Assembly: GCA_963576475.1 (NCBI GenBank)
Contig: OY754975.1
Location: 14,515,213 to 14,579,212, forward strand
From: Molanna angustata
Taxonomy: Eukaryota > Arthropoda > Insecta > Trichoptera > Molannidae
Reading direction: 5' to 3'
Length of the DNA stretch: 64,000 nt
This document shows positions 34,800 through 47,075 of the stretch, piece after piece; the first letter of the stretch is position 1, and each line of letters begins with the position of its first letter. Under the pieces are notes generated by a model. The model worked only from the letters and a program-made list of their open reading frames with translations. It did not search any database and was not told the origin of the DNA. The translations under genes were made by a program, and so were the position numbers.

Positions 34800-36700
34800 G
34801 GGGCTACTAATGACACATTCTTAACACGTTCATAGCTTGCCTTAATCTTAAAAATGTATAAATCAGTACTCGATCATAATCCAATATTAATCTTTCTCTA
34901 CATTTAATAATGAAAATTTGTTGATATCTTTGTTTAGTATGAAATTGTCACGAATTGTTGTGTAAATTTATAGTACTATTTAATTAATTTGACTTCAAAG
35001 ATTGCTAAAGTCTGAAGCTGATCTTAATTTTACTGTAATCAACTTCATGAGTAGCCCTGCTGGTTCTACCAGCTAACTGGACAATGTCATTAAACTTTCT
35101 TTCAGGAAATCTGCCAATGCTTTTCATACTGCTTTTATAATATAACTATTCTCCATGTAATCTTGTATTTTTAACAGGTATGCGCCAACTAACACACTTC
35201 TTCAAACTAATTAGCCTTAATTGAAAAAAAAAACTGTGATCGAGTCAGTAATGAAGATATATCTATGTATAGTGAAAATCAAATAGAGGACATTTAGAGT
35301 ACCTATAGATTCAGAAGAAGATATTGGAGATATATAATCAGAATGAACAGTGAGATGCTCGTTTATACAGAAGCCAATGAAATCCTCTCTAGACGCTGTC
35401 TACCTGGAATACCAACGAAAAAATCGAGGTAGAGTAAGTTGGATCTCATCTTTTGACAGAAGTGTCGCAAAGATCTAAGGTTTATCAAAATATAAAAAAG
35501 AAAAAAATATTATTGCTACTTAATTTAGACATAGAGCTAGTGGTTTTGTTATGATATATTATGAGCCTTTCCCTTATGCTATGTAGTTATTATTCTTCTT
35601 TCTCCCTTTCTAGGCCTTTTAGTTTTTTATAATCACGTGGAGGACGTCCTAGAGATCTGCTTTCCTTAGGATATTATCGTTCTTGAATCTGCCGTTCTAG
35701 ACACGCGTTCGTTCCAAAATATTCTTCTCTTTCGACACCATCTTACAACATTCTCGACTTCGCAGATATTTTTAATGTTTTATAAGTGTGGCCTAAGGTT
35801 TGTGTGTACATATATGTATGTACATAAGTAATGAAAATAGTACATCAGTTATGCAAAAATTCACAACATAGCGGCGTTTCTTGATTGTAATTGATACCTG
35901 TGGTTGGTAACATTCATTACCGAAATAACGTTCAGTGATAAACATTACACTGCAAGTAATTAGGTAAATGATGGACTGGGTTTTTTAAAATATGTAATTA
36001 TACAATATAATATTGATTCAATCAGACAGCGTACGTTGCTGAAATGACATTTTTGCACGAATATTATTAACAAAACGTGCGTTATCTAAGTGTGGAATAT
36101 TTCAATAATTCAAAATATGATGCAAGACATATCGATATTTGAATATCAGAAACCATTCATGAAAACACGAGAGTTCGTAGCCAAAGACCAAATGAAATTG
36201 AAAATTTTTCTTTATTAATATCCAAACTTACTAGGTTATATTTTTTTCAAAATGATGTGTTTTGTAGTAATGAAAAATTAAATAGGTACGTTGGCGTTGG
36301 CAGCAGTCACTCTCTTGAATCAAAAAAATAATTTAACAAACTCATTTTAAAAACGCTGAAACAATTCCATACAATATTTAAATACTATGTGGAGAGACAT
36401 GGAAGTGAGTAACTCGTATTTATAAGTAACAGTTTGACTTTTCCTCATACATATTCACGAGTGTCTTCTTAATATTACGAATGATACCATGCAGTATGCC
36501 CCATTATACTCTCACACAAGAAACTGAAAATGTTAATAGTTGATAAATTAATTAAAACCTACGTCTTGAGAATACATACCTGGGTACAATGTGAATGGCG
36601 GTTACATGATATGTGATATCATTTGGAAATATCAGCAATAATAAGATATCATGAATGAGTCCTTTCCGTTTAACCCCATTCCTTTGCCATTTGGCTCGTG
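34800..36700. other. Intergenic DNA
   Basis: No supported gene. The stretch at about 35620-35770 has minus-strand frames resembling a degenerate LINE C terminus, too weak to call. Confidence 0.35.
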
Positions 36701-36939
36701 CTGAATTACCTTGTACCTAACTACATATAAATTATTGTATCTTTAATGAGACAGTTTCCTCTTCGGCTCCGCGCCATTCCTGACAACATATGTGACTGCA
36801 AACTTCATTTACGACCCCGACAAACTTACAGCAGAGAATATATACTTTGTACGTCTTTGTACCTATCTCTTTTGATTGAAAAAATATTTTTCCGTTCCAC
36901 TGATTTGTAGATGTATTAAAGAGTTGTGATTTCGCAAGA

Positions 36940-37240
36940 CCAAAACCATGACTGAGAATGCAAGACCTTATCAGTGAATGCAATATCAAAACTAAGATCA
37001 GGAGTGCAAGACCAAGACCAAGACTGAGCATGCAAGACCAAAACTGATGATGTAAGACCTTATCTGTGAAAAGATCAAAACCAAGATCAGGGGTGCAAGA
37101 CCAAGACTGAGTATGCAAGACATTATCTGCGAATGTAAAACCAAAACCAAGATCATGGGTGCAAGACCAAGACTGAGTATGCAAGACCTTATCTGTGAAT
37201 GCAAAACCAAAATCAGGGGTGCAACACCGAGACCACCCGG
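36940..37240. repeat. Degenerate tandem repeat, about 66-bp period
   Basis: Copies of GTGCAAGACCAAGACTGA, ATGCAAGACCTTATCTGTGA and ATGCAAAACCAA recur; GGGTGCAAGACC is exactly 66 bp apart at 37093 and 37159. The minus-strand frames of 83 and 150 codons (with HTQSWSCT and LGLAPLILVL repeats) come from a period divisible by three and are probably not genes. Confidence 0.8.
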
Positions 37241-37884
37241 GTCTTTCATTTGCTCATCACTATTCCAGAATCAAATTTTGTTAATTTGACCCATAACTGA
37301 TTGCAATATAGTAAAAATATGTAAAAAAATCGTTCGTTCGTATCGCACGTATTGTGAGAATTTTAATTGAACGTACAGAGTAGAAATATTTCTACATTAT
37401 AATTATTATCATCATCATCATCATATCATCCAACCGTACAAGGCGTTTGATTATCATCGGTGGTAATCAAATTAAGAAAATAAACAATTAACCATAATCG
37501 ATAACGAAAATGCCTTTACCATATTGGGGTGGGCCAGTAAAATTCAATTAAACTTCTTTTTAATTTTAATTTTATAATGAAATGTCTGCTGGCATCTGAA
37601 ATAGTGTCTTCCGGGATAGACACAGACAAAAATTATTTGAATTATTAATATCTACTATTTGAAGTTCAGCAAATATTCACGGAAGTAAAACAAATTTTAC
37701 TTTTATGTATATAAAAAATACTTTCGCTTGGCGACCTTTACAAAAAAATAATGATCAACAAATTGTTTTAAATGGTGAACCAAATTTTAAAACAATATCA
37801 AGTCGTGTACACCTGCAATGAAGTATCCATATTAATATCAATATTAACAAAAAAAAATTGATGGTGAAATCGATCTACTTCAAG

Positions 37885-37965
37885 AGAGTTAAAAGCCTTT
37901 TAGGGTTTTCGCTTGAACCCGTGACCTCGGATTAAACAGAGAGCCAGCCACCATTTTGTTACATA
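37885..37965 (-). mobile_element. tRNA-like SINE head fragment
   Basis: The minus strand reads GTGGCTGGCTCTCTGTTTAA and then the B-box-like GTCACGGGTTCAAGC. Isolated fragment. Confidence 0.5.
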
Positions 37966-38369
37966 TTTAATTGCAGATAATATATTATTTAAAATATATT
38001 TCGTAGGTAAGTACCTACGAAAGATCTCGAGAAGAATAATAATTTAATATTTTTTCCCCAAGACTGGCCGTGTTTTAAGGAATGAAAGATGGCGCGCAAC
38101 AATAAATAAATTACAGTTTTTAGTCTCAATCATTTTAATTGTGACCATTACGAACATGCAGAGTTAAGAATTTTGGAGGGAAATTTTATTTATTAATCCA
38201 AAAAATATCACGACTGTAAGTTTTTGTGCCTATTTATACTTACACCACAGGTGTGTACTTACTCATTCATTCATTGAAATTATTCATACTTTTTGTTTTT
38301 TTTTATTGGCATTTCCTGAACGGTGTTTGCTAGAGACGTGACTGACGTCGTTGAAACAGTGGTTATAGA

Positions 38370-38615
38370 TAGGGTATATCACAAGAATAAATGACCAAAG
38401 ATGGAGAAGATTTTGGAATGGAGAGGAAGACCACTTACGCGATGATCCGATGATATAAAGAGGGTTGCTGGTGACTGGATACAGATGGAGAAACCTGGAG
38501 ACGTATAAGAGAGGCCGATTACCAGCAGTGTACAGAGACGGCTACGTAAAGTAAAAATAAATAAGATTGACAGTATCCGATTGAAGGTCACACTTTGGCC
38601 AAAGCCGATAGCCGA
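38370..38615 (+). pseudogene. LINE 3'-end fragment
   Basis: Frames give RINDQRWRR, WNGEEDHLRDDPMI and TGYRWRNLETYKRG. With frameshifts these match the conserved C terminus seen intact at 62476-62745 (DRWTKR, LEWR, TRWSDDIKRVA, AWRLKVEVYVQ). Decayed. Confidence 0.65.
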
Positions 38616-38627
38616 TATTTTTTTTTA

Positions 38628-39385
38628 TTTATTTTAATGTTTTAAGGTACTTACAGTAAATACCGAACCACGGGCTCAATTCCGTTTAGTCCAATATTGA
38701 TTGCTGACTCCTGAAAGGAATGCAGTTAAAGGTAGATACCCAAATAGCTTCCTATTTATTTAATGTTTTAAGGTACTTACAGTAAATACCGAACCACGAG
38801 CTCAATTCCGTTTAGTCCAATATTGATTGCTGACTCCTGAAAGGAATGCAGTTAATGGTAGATAACCAAATAGCTTCCTATTTATTTAATGTTTTAAGGT
38901 ACTTACAGTAAATACCGAACCACGGGCTCAATTCCGTTTAGTCCAATATTGATTGCTGACTCCTGAAAGGAATGCAGTTAAAGGTAGATACCCAAATAGC
39001 TTCCTATTTATTTAATGTTTTAAGGTACTTACAGTAAATACCGAACCACGGGCTCAATTCCGTTTAGTCCAATATTGATTGCTAACTCCTGAAAGGAATG
39101 CAGTTAAAGGTAGATACCCAAATAGCTTCCTATTTATTTAATGTTTTAAGGTACTTACAGTAAATACCGAACCACGGGCTCAATTCCGTTTAGTCCAATA
39201 TTGATTGCTGACTCCTGAAAGGAATGCAGTTAAAGGTAGATACCCAAATAGCTTCCTATTTATTTAATGTTTTAAGGTACTTACAGTAAATACCGAACCA
39301 CGGGCTCAATTCCGTTTAGTCCAATATTGATTGCTGACTCCTGAAAGGAATGCAGTTAAAAGTAGATACCCAAATAGCTTCCTAT
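38628..39385 (-). repeat. 126-bp tandem array, six copies, each with splice-like signals
   Basis: GGTACTTACAGTAAATACCG recurs at 38646, 38772, 38898, 39024, 39150 and 39276, exactly 126 bp apart, with very few differences (for example CACGAGC in copy 2, GCTAACTCC in copy 4). Read on the minus strand, each unit has a pyrimidine-rich stretch ending CCTTTCAG, a 56-nt segment open in one frame (ESAINIGLNGIEPVVRYL), then CTGTAAGTACC, a strong splice-donor-like sequence. This could be a repeated small exon, or a SINE body amplified in place (a B-box-like GGGTTCGTATCC follows at 39386). The call as a tandem array is certain; the function is not. Confidence 0.93.
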
Positions 39386-39450
39386 TCGGATACGAACCCT
39401 GGTACTTTTCATTTCAAGTAACCGAAAGTAGTTTGATCAATTCAATAATT
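39386..39450 (-). mobile_element. tRNA-like B-box segment next to the array
   Basis: Minus-strand ACCAGGGTTCGTATCCGAA directly abuts the 126-bp array. It suggests the array began as the body of a tRNA-derived SINE. Confidence 0.45.
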
Positions 39451-39899
39451 TAATAAATTTAATTAATATATTTTTAAATAGTCTAACATCTGTGAGTATC
39501 AATATATAAAGATTCAATTGGGTTCCGGCCTAAGGTAATCTGCATGTACGGGATTCAAAACCCGAGTGAACCTTAACAATAATAAAACATTCATATATGT
39601 TCCAATGGTGACCCCAACGCGTTTTTTTGTTACAGTTTGATTATTTCCACATAGTTTATCAATTGCTTTTATTTAAAAAAATAACCCATTCAGTAGTAAT
39701 TTTAGCTTCATTACAGTAAGCTCTCTTTGGCACTAAAAGTCTGTAAGTTTTGGGAGTTGTCTGGACTTTTTTTATGTTCTTTGCGTGTTCTTTCCGAGTG
39801 CTGCAAAAGGCTTTATTGTGAGGGTAGAAGAATAACTCTTGTAGCTTCAATTAGAGAACCTTTGGCAAGAGTCAAGTTTAAATAGAAAAATGTAATTAA

Positions 39900-42520
39900 T
39901 TATTGAACTGTGCATATTGCATATTATGTGTAGTGTATAGCATTATATTTTAAGTGGTATACAGAATTTAGAACATGGTAAAAGGAATTGATTAGATTTT
40001 AAATAATTAGGAAGGGATGTTTGATGATTGGAGTCTTTTAATTTTTTATAAATTTTCCAGAAATCCCTTTTCATCTATACACTTAGAATGAGTAGTAAAT
40101 TATGACATATTTAAATATATTTCGTTTTTTCATTTCTTATGCATTCTTTACATCGTTCCTCTCCATTTGTCAATTGATTTTTTTTTCTAAAGACTTATAT
40201 AGATATCGATCAGGATTCATTTGTTTTAAAAGTACCTAATATGTGAGTATACAATGTAGGTTAGAATACTAAATGTTTAAGTTTCAATAATCTTAACATT
40301 GCATTAATACCTTACATCAATTATCATTTTGATGTTAATATTTTAAATTATTTAATAAAATATTCTTGTAAGTCCGTCCCATAGTAAAGTTTTGGTAATA
40401 AATACGTCGCTGGGTTGGTTAATCAGTGAGATTAATATTTTGTGGGAATATTGTTGTTTTTTGTTACAGGACCGTCATCAGAATTTCAATTACTTAGCGC
40501 GGGAGTTAAATAATAAGATTGTTTTTATCGTTCATGGTTTAATGTTATATATTTTGATCACTTTGGTACCTGTAACCTTTTTTATTTATTTATACCATAT
40601 TTTTTTTTATTTTGTGAATCTCTCTACTAATTTTGGAGCTAACTGTTCCTAAATCGGTTGCCAGTTTTACAGAAAAAGATGTGTTTAAAACAAAGTTAAA
40701 ATAAAATTTTATGTAAATTCTATTATAATTTACTACAAAATTAATTTCCGTATAAGGAAGGAAAGAAAGAAATGGAGAATTATTAACATAACTCACGCGA
40801 CTCCATTCACGTGACACCGTTCTCCATTTTTCTTGGAAAACATGTCCTAGGCGCGCTGTTTCGCGCTGCATGAGTGAGAATCAAATTCAATTAATTCCAT
40901 ATAAGCATGTAATATTCACTTACGCCGACCCTGTTATTTTCATCTAACTACAGTGCTATTCATTAAGTATGCGCCTCTTGCTTCAAGTTACCTCATGCAT
41001 CGTTAGCTTCTGCCAAGGTATTAATTACTTATTTGTCAGAACATCTGGTCAGAGACGTTTTAGCCTCACCCAATTTCAAAATCGATACTTTAATGTGTAC
41101 ATCGATTCTTCTAATATACGTTATTATATCATTCGATTCTAATAAATCGTTTTTAATTCATTACACTTTATGAGCCAGACGGGCCGATTTAATGGATATG
41201 CCCATTAACTCTTGAACGTTGCCTTTATGTATGTAGGTACCTATGTATAATCGTGCGAAAATTTGTGTGCCAAAAATAAATTAAACGTTGATATGAAATT
41301 ATGGAAATTCAATTATAATATTATTATTTAATGAATATAAGTATGAACAGGCCGTTACATTAATAGCGCAGCAAAATGATTCGTTACGTCCAATTCAGTA
41401 ACTTTTTGAACTAAAATAGGGACGTTCTAAAATTTAGAATGAACTGACAAAATAAGTACACCGTAGATAATAATTTGAACACAAATTGTCTATGGCGCAG
41501 ACTACGTATGCGTACTGCGCACTGTTCGGCCATGTTTATTTATGTCATGTCGCCTAACCTAACGTTTCTATTGATATGCACTTATATTCTTTAGTTTTTA
41601 TTTTCAAAATAACGCAACACGTGTAAATTATCCATTTTTATTTTATCCGTACACAAATGATGTTTACAAATTAGCTCAAATATCATTGACTGTTGTAAAA
41701 ATAACTTGTAGATACGCTTCCTATAAGGTGTGAACCATAGAATTATAAGGTACAGAAGCCGCGTGCAGTACAAATTTCGAATTCAAATGTATGACAAGTT
41801 TTTTTACATGTGTGTGTGTGAGGCGATAGATCGGTAGGTGTACGTATTATGTAGGTGTGCGTATCGGTAGGTGTACGTATACGGCCGGGCGAGTGAAACT
41901 CCGGTTTTCACCTGAGTTTTTGTTGTCATACTTTCATTGCGCTAACTAGGTATCTTTATCATATATAATCTAAGGTGTGAACTAATATAGAACGTTTTGA
42001 CAGTTGATTTGTCTAAAATGTTGATAAGGAATTGGACTAATTCGTGACTTACTTGGAGTAAGAATGTTCTTAAATAGGAGCGTAATAGAATATTAACTTG
42101 GACTAAGTGGAATAGGAGCGCACCTATTCTAGCCGGAACGTTATTAAAAAGTTATGGAATCGGACTATTATTTTTATTATCAATAATTGATTATAACGTG
42201 TTTAAAAAGAAACACAAGGATATTATTTTTTTATCAGACAACCCATTAAAATTGTGAGGGACCCGTGGAAACAATAATTTTTCTAAAATATGCACAATAA
42301 AGAATAAAAAGTAACCTATTTTAGTATAATCAAAGTTCATTGATAATTATATTAGGACCAACCCATATGTACATGCCATCAAGTCTTTTACCCCTTTGTG
42401 GTAGGAATAAAAATAGTATTATAAAACATACTCCAAAACAGCTACAATGAATATATAAAAAATAAAAAAATTAAAATGCACTAAAAAGTATAAAATATAG
42501 TATAAGTATAAAAGTGTGAA
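39900..42520. other. Intergenic AT-rich DNA
   Basis: No exon supported. A short duplication ATCGGTAGGTGTACGTAT occurs twice at about 41830-41882. Confidence 0.35.
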
Positions 42521-42544
42521 TCTTCTGTTCACATTCGTCGATTG

Positions 42545-42685
42545 ATCTGTTTGCACTATGGTGCCTAGATTGCAAATCTAGAGGGCTCGATGAGCTACTT
42601 CGTGCTATTCATTTTTTGTCGCTCACTTAGTGTTCTGTGACTGGGCCGTTTACAGTCCCCATATACAGAGCGGGTGGTGGTAAAA
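42545..42685 (+). mobile_element. Possible tRNA-related SINE
   Basis: CTAGATTGCAAATCTAG could form an anticodon arm with a GCA-type loop, followed by GGGCTCGAT. The downstream GTTTACAGTCCCCATATACA looks like a SINE body. No complete cloverleaf. Confidence 0.35.
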
Positions 42686-42844
42686 GTAAAAAAAAATAAT
42701 TCATGTAAACACACCACTGGTTCGTTGAATGAATTTAAAGTAGAGACATATTTTTTTTAATTCAATTGTGAAATAAATCTAGAGATTAAAATAAATTTAG
42801 ATAATAAATAAATATAGAAAACAAAATATTCAATAATTTGGATT

Positions 42845-43556
42845 TAAATTTATTACCTTAAAGCTAATTGGTAACCAGAAGGGTTGGTTAATTGGTAAAA
42901 GTAGTTAGTAACCAGAGTGGTTACTATTAAATATATGTGGTAACCAGAGGGGTTACCATTAAAGAGAGTTTACTATATCCCAAGTGGATATGATTTGAAA
43001 TAAGAACACAAAGTTTCTTCTTCTCTCTAAACCACTGTGGTTTAGAGAGAAGAAGAAAGAATGGTCAAAAGTAACAATGAGTATATTGATCACAATTAAT
43101 AGTTTGCTTAAGGGTAAATTTACAATTGATGAAATAACTTACAAAGGAACTTTCTCACGATGAGTAGGTATAACGAGCGAGTTAGCGGGTGTGTTCGAAG
43201 TGTCCGAATCTTCACATGGTGAAGTACCATCGTGCTCGCGAGGTCGAGAGATGAAGTGTCGGCGAGACGGCGTGGTCGAGAACGGCGGCGTGAAGTGACG
43301 AACGAAGTGACGAAAATACGGAAATGAAGTGACGAAGTGTACAAGTGTAGACTCCCTTAAATAGTGCTGCGCTGGGGGTAGCAAGTTCAATGTCCTCGAA
43401 CTTTCTAGACTTATTTATTTGAAGTGTCATACCCAGTTGAGGAGTATTGTCACTTGTTTGACGTTGCGGGCGATGAACTCGGCCTAGCGATAAACAAATG
43501 TACTTGCCGTCGCTAGGCGCGCGCTCGAAAGAAATTTCGAGATGTGGTCTGCCACA
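42845..43556 (-). mobile_element. Probable solo LTR, second copy
   Basis: On the minus strand it begins TGTGGCAGACCAC and follows the same order of blocks as 4633-5215, including CACTATTTAAGGGAGT, the GTCACTTC-rich leader and the TCATCGTGAGAAAGTTCC block followed by TTTGTAAGT. ACCT occurs on both sides (about 42855 and 43557), a possible 4-bp target duplication. Flanks on both sides match repeat A, so it too sits inside a repeat A copy. Confidence 0.65.
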
Positions 43557-43984
43557 ACCTATAGTTTCAATTGTATTTTTCATCTATACCTACATACTAT
43601 CGCCATCGAAAGTTGGATCTCAGTGATAGGATGATATAAAGGCTGAAATACCTTCTTTAATAACCACATTCCCGTCCAAGTGAATAAATCCCGTAAATTT
43701 CATTTGTTCCATTGAATTTCGGACGAGGTTGATATTTAAATTTAAATTATGTAACGTGCGCTTTCGGCTCGTGTCCGTACGTTGCACGCTACAGGCGGCG
43801 CGGCACGTCGTGGCACGCTTGCAACTACAATATTATTAAGTATGTATATTAATATTAAAAATATACATACGTATATTATAATATAATATAACAAACCACA
43901 TACAGGCTTTTTTCATCTCGGCTGGAATATCTTTCTTCCCTAAATAATGATAATTATTATTTTAACGTCTCCATAGAGCCGAAG

Positions 43985-44540
43985 TTGGAATGTTATAGAA
44001 GAACCAGGATCAATGCATTTATAAAGGAACTCAATAAGAAGGCATAATTGTGGCATAGAGTGATCATGTGAACCAGCTGATGACAGATCGTAGGTCCTGT
44101 AGGTGCACTCAAAAAATGTAGTTGTTAAAAATAAATGATTTACTGCTATTAATAACCAAGCAACTTTGTTATTATAGTACCTGCAAAGTTCGTTGCTAAA
44201 AATTGCCAAGTAAATAATCTGCTAATTTTAACCGAGTAGCTTTGTTAACAATCTGTCAAAATTAATCTAGTAACTTGGTTAACAACGGACAACTTTGTAT
44301 AATTAGCCAAGTAACCTGTCAAAAATTAACCTACTAGCTTTGTAATATAAGCCAAGTAACTGTCAAATTCAACCAACTTAGTTGGCTGAATTTAATCAAC
44401 TTACTCGGTAATCTGAACTAATTCATTTCGTATCTACAGCAAACAACTTGGCTAAATTTAATCAACTTACTCGGTAATCTGAACTAATTTATATCGTATC
44501 GTATTGAGTTCCTGGTACTCCTATAATGTTCCAACTTTGA
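43985..44540. mobile_element. TIR element with short internal repeats
   Basis: The left end AGTTGGAATGTTATAGAAGA and the right end CTCCTATAATGTTCCAACTT are inverted. The blocks next to them match 955-1100. The interior holds about a dozen variants of a CAAGTAAC / GAGTAGCTTTGTTAAC motif, and ATCAACTTACTCGGTAATCT followed by GAACTAATT is present twice (about 44395 and 44460). Confidence 0.7.
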
Positions 44541-44924
44541 CTATGTTGTTATGTTAACAATCTGTCAATAATTAATTAAGGTTCCACAAAGACATTCTCT
44601 TTCAGAAGACGAACATTTCGGCTGATTATAAGTTTTTATCAACTGACACACATATGAAAACATAATTTGATTTTAAAGCTATAGAATGTTTAATAGAGAA
44701 TCAAGTAGGTACTTTATTTTCAAAATTAATTAAATTAATAAAACACAACTTTGTGTACACCACTAAAAACTATAACTTTTTTCGATTGATAAAAATTTCT
44801 CGTTCAAAAAGATCCCTTTAAAGTAAAAAAAACTTTGTTCCCGTAACATGTATAGGAATTTTTATTCAATCGAATAAAATTAATGATCTTAATGGTGTAT
44901 ACACAAAGTTGGAGTGGAGACGTG

Positions 44925-45330
44925 GACTTTCAAAGCTAATATTATAAACAGCCTTGAAGCATTTGAAATGTGGATCCACCGCAGAATGCTGAGAATATCA
45001 TGGACTGACATGGTCGGTAACATTAAGGTACTACGTAGAGCCAACTCCATCAGAGAGTTAGTTATTCACATATGTTAAACTCCGTAAAGCGTCGTACTTC
45101 GGCCCTATTCTGAGAGGAGAAAATATGCCATCCTTCAGCTTGTCATGAAAGGGAAGATTGAGGTTCGTAGAGGGGTCGGATGAAGGCAGCTTTTCTGGCT
45201 GCGTAACATCCGGGAATGGACCGGTATGAGAACTGTGGAGAAGCTTTTTCGCACTGCACAGGACAGGGAGGCTTTCTCAATGGTGGTCGTCGATGTCGAG
45301 GGGATCTGACATGACACGAGAAGAAGAAGA
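44925..45330 (+). pseudogene. LINE C-terminal fragment
   Basis: Frame pieces: ETWTFKANIINSLEAFEMW followed by IHRRMLRISWTD, then LRRANSIREL, QLVMKGKIEVRRGVG and LRNIREWTGMRTVEKLFRTA. These are the family-typical W-T, EAFEMW-x-x-RRMLRI-x-W and GKI-x-x-RRG motifs. Stops and a frameshift near 45075 show it is dead. The tail ends in GAAGAAGAAGAAAG. Confidence 0.8.
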
Positions 45331-45720
45331 AAGAATACACAGAGTAGTGATTTATTAATTTAATTAATTATAAAATGATACCAAAAAGTAAAAAAAACAA
45401 TCCTTTATCGATGATCAGTAGCAGAATTACTTAAATAAGCCGAAAATCTTGGCTTTCCTATGAATATTATGTTAAGAAATTCAAGTCCTAATAATTTGAC
45501 TATTTTATTGAAACCATTGGTACTACAAGATTAAAAATTGAACCATGTGTTGATACGATGCTTGACAGGGCCACAAATGTAAATATTATTTTGGTATATG
45601 ATTTTCTCTTGGAGGATGCCTTGTCTATATTGTTAAATATAAATGTTAAATATATATGCCTTTCGGAGATTCTCTGGAGAATGCCTTGTGTATATTGTCA
45701 AATAAATGTCTTGACGAAGG

Positions 45721-47075
45721 ATGATACCAGAAACATGGCAAAATGCGGAAGTCAAAATACTCTTCAAGAAAGGAGACCCCAATAAAGTAGAAAACTATCG
45801 ACCAATAAGTTTGCTCAGTGTTTTGTACAAACTATAACCAAAAATTATAACAAAACGACAGACGAGCAAATTCGACCTATACCAACCAGTGGAACAAGCA
45901 GGATTCCGGAAAGGCTACAGCACTATTGACCATATTCATACTATACGTTTGCTGATAGATAAATGTACTGAGTATAATGTCCCACTGTGCTTAGGGTTTG
46001 TCGATTACCAGAAAGCTTTTGACTCCATTGAAACATGGGCCATACTGGCAGGAATGGATGAAGCAAGAATAGACTCTAGGTATACAACGCTAATAAAAAA
46101 CTTGTACAAAAATGCAAAGATACAGGTTAAATTTAATGAGGACTGGTCAACAAATAAAATTGAAGTTAAAAGACGAATCCGACAGGGTGATACAATATCC
46201 CCAAAACTGTTCACATTGGCATTGGAATACGTCTTTAAAAGGCTAAACTGGGAAAACAAAGGTGTCCGCATTGATGGAAAAAAACTAAGCCATCTAAGAT
46301 TTGCTGACGATATTGTCCTGGTTAGCAACAACCCTCAAGAGCTGGCCGAAAAGATGCTGGAGTTAAATGAGGTCTCCAAGAATGTGGGACTATGTATGAA
46401 CCTGGAAAAACAAAGTAATGGGCACAAACTACTTTCAGATTAGGGTTGAAGGCAGCAACATGGAAAATGTCCAAGAATATATATAGGTACCTGGGGCAAA
46501 GCACTCGACTGGATAAAGAAAATCAGATTGCTGAACTCAAAAGAAGGATTGGACTTAGTTGAACTACCTTCGGGAAAATGGGATATATCTTGAAAAATCG
46601 GAAAATACCCATAAACCTGAATAGGAAAGTATATGAATTGTGTGTGCTGTCGGTTGCTACATATTGCCTAGAAACAGTAACTCTATCTTAACTAAGTGCC
46701 GAGAAACTTCGAGTCACCCAAAGAGCTATGGAAAGATCCATGCTGGGTCTGTCACTAAGAGACAAGGTAAGAAATGAAACGGTGAGAGAAAGAACAAAAG
46801 TAACAGATATAATCCACCCACCGTGTGGCGACTCTGAAATGGAAATGGGCGGGACACGTAGCCATGCAGAAGCTCGGACGAGAAGTCGACAAAGAGAGTA
46901 GTGACTTGGAGACCTCGTATGACAAAGAGAGGTGTGGGGTGGCCGCAGCTGCGGTGGAGGGACGATATAACAAGATATGCTGGCACATCCTGGATGCAAA
47001 CTGCACAGGACAGGACGACGTGGAGTCAAATGTGGAGGAGGCCTTCGTTCAGGAGTGGACGGAAATAGGCTGAAG
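45721..47075 (+). pseudogene. 5'-truncated LINE with reverse transcriptase
   Basis: From 45721 the frame reads PETWQNAEVKILFKKGD and NYRPISLLSVLYKL, then one stop, then YQPVEQAGFRKGYST, LGFVDYQKAFDSIE, RRIRQGDTISPKLF and the active-site HLRFADDIVLVS. The longest open piece is 45889-46443 (184 codons). After a stop at 46443 further pieces follow in other frames, ending with ATLKWKWAGHVA (about 46826) and QEWTEIG (47073). This is a non-LTR element without an endonuclease domain here. The only coding remnant with most RT motifs in one frame outside the Dong-like copies. Confidence 0.85.

Noticed and set aside
36732..37249. Minus-strand frames of 150 and 83 codons as a repeat protein
   Set aside because: Explained by a 66-bp tandem repeat; two overlapping frames are open at once and no splice or start context is convincing.
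39659..39850. Minus-strand 63-codon frame (VPKRAYCNEAKITTEWVIFL)
   Set aside because: Looks somewhat protein-like, but I recognise no family, and there is no supporting neighbour or splice evidence.
43120..43583. Minus-strand frames of 74-123 codons as a gene
   Set aside because: They lie in the GC-richer leader of the LTR-like repeat and are not conserved as a frame in the copy at 4633.
46688..47029. Minus-strand frames of 83-113 codons
   Set aside because: They overlap the C-terminal coding region of a plus-strand LINE and are shadows.
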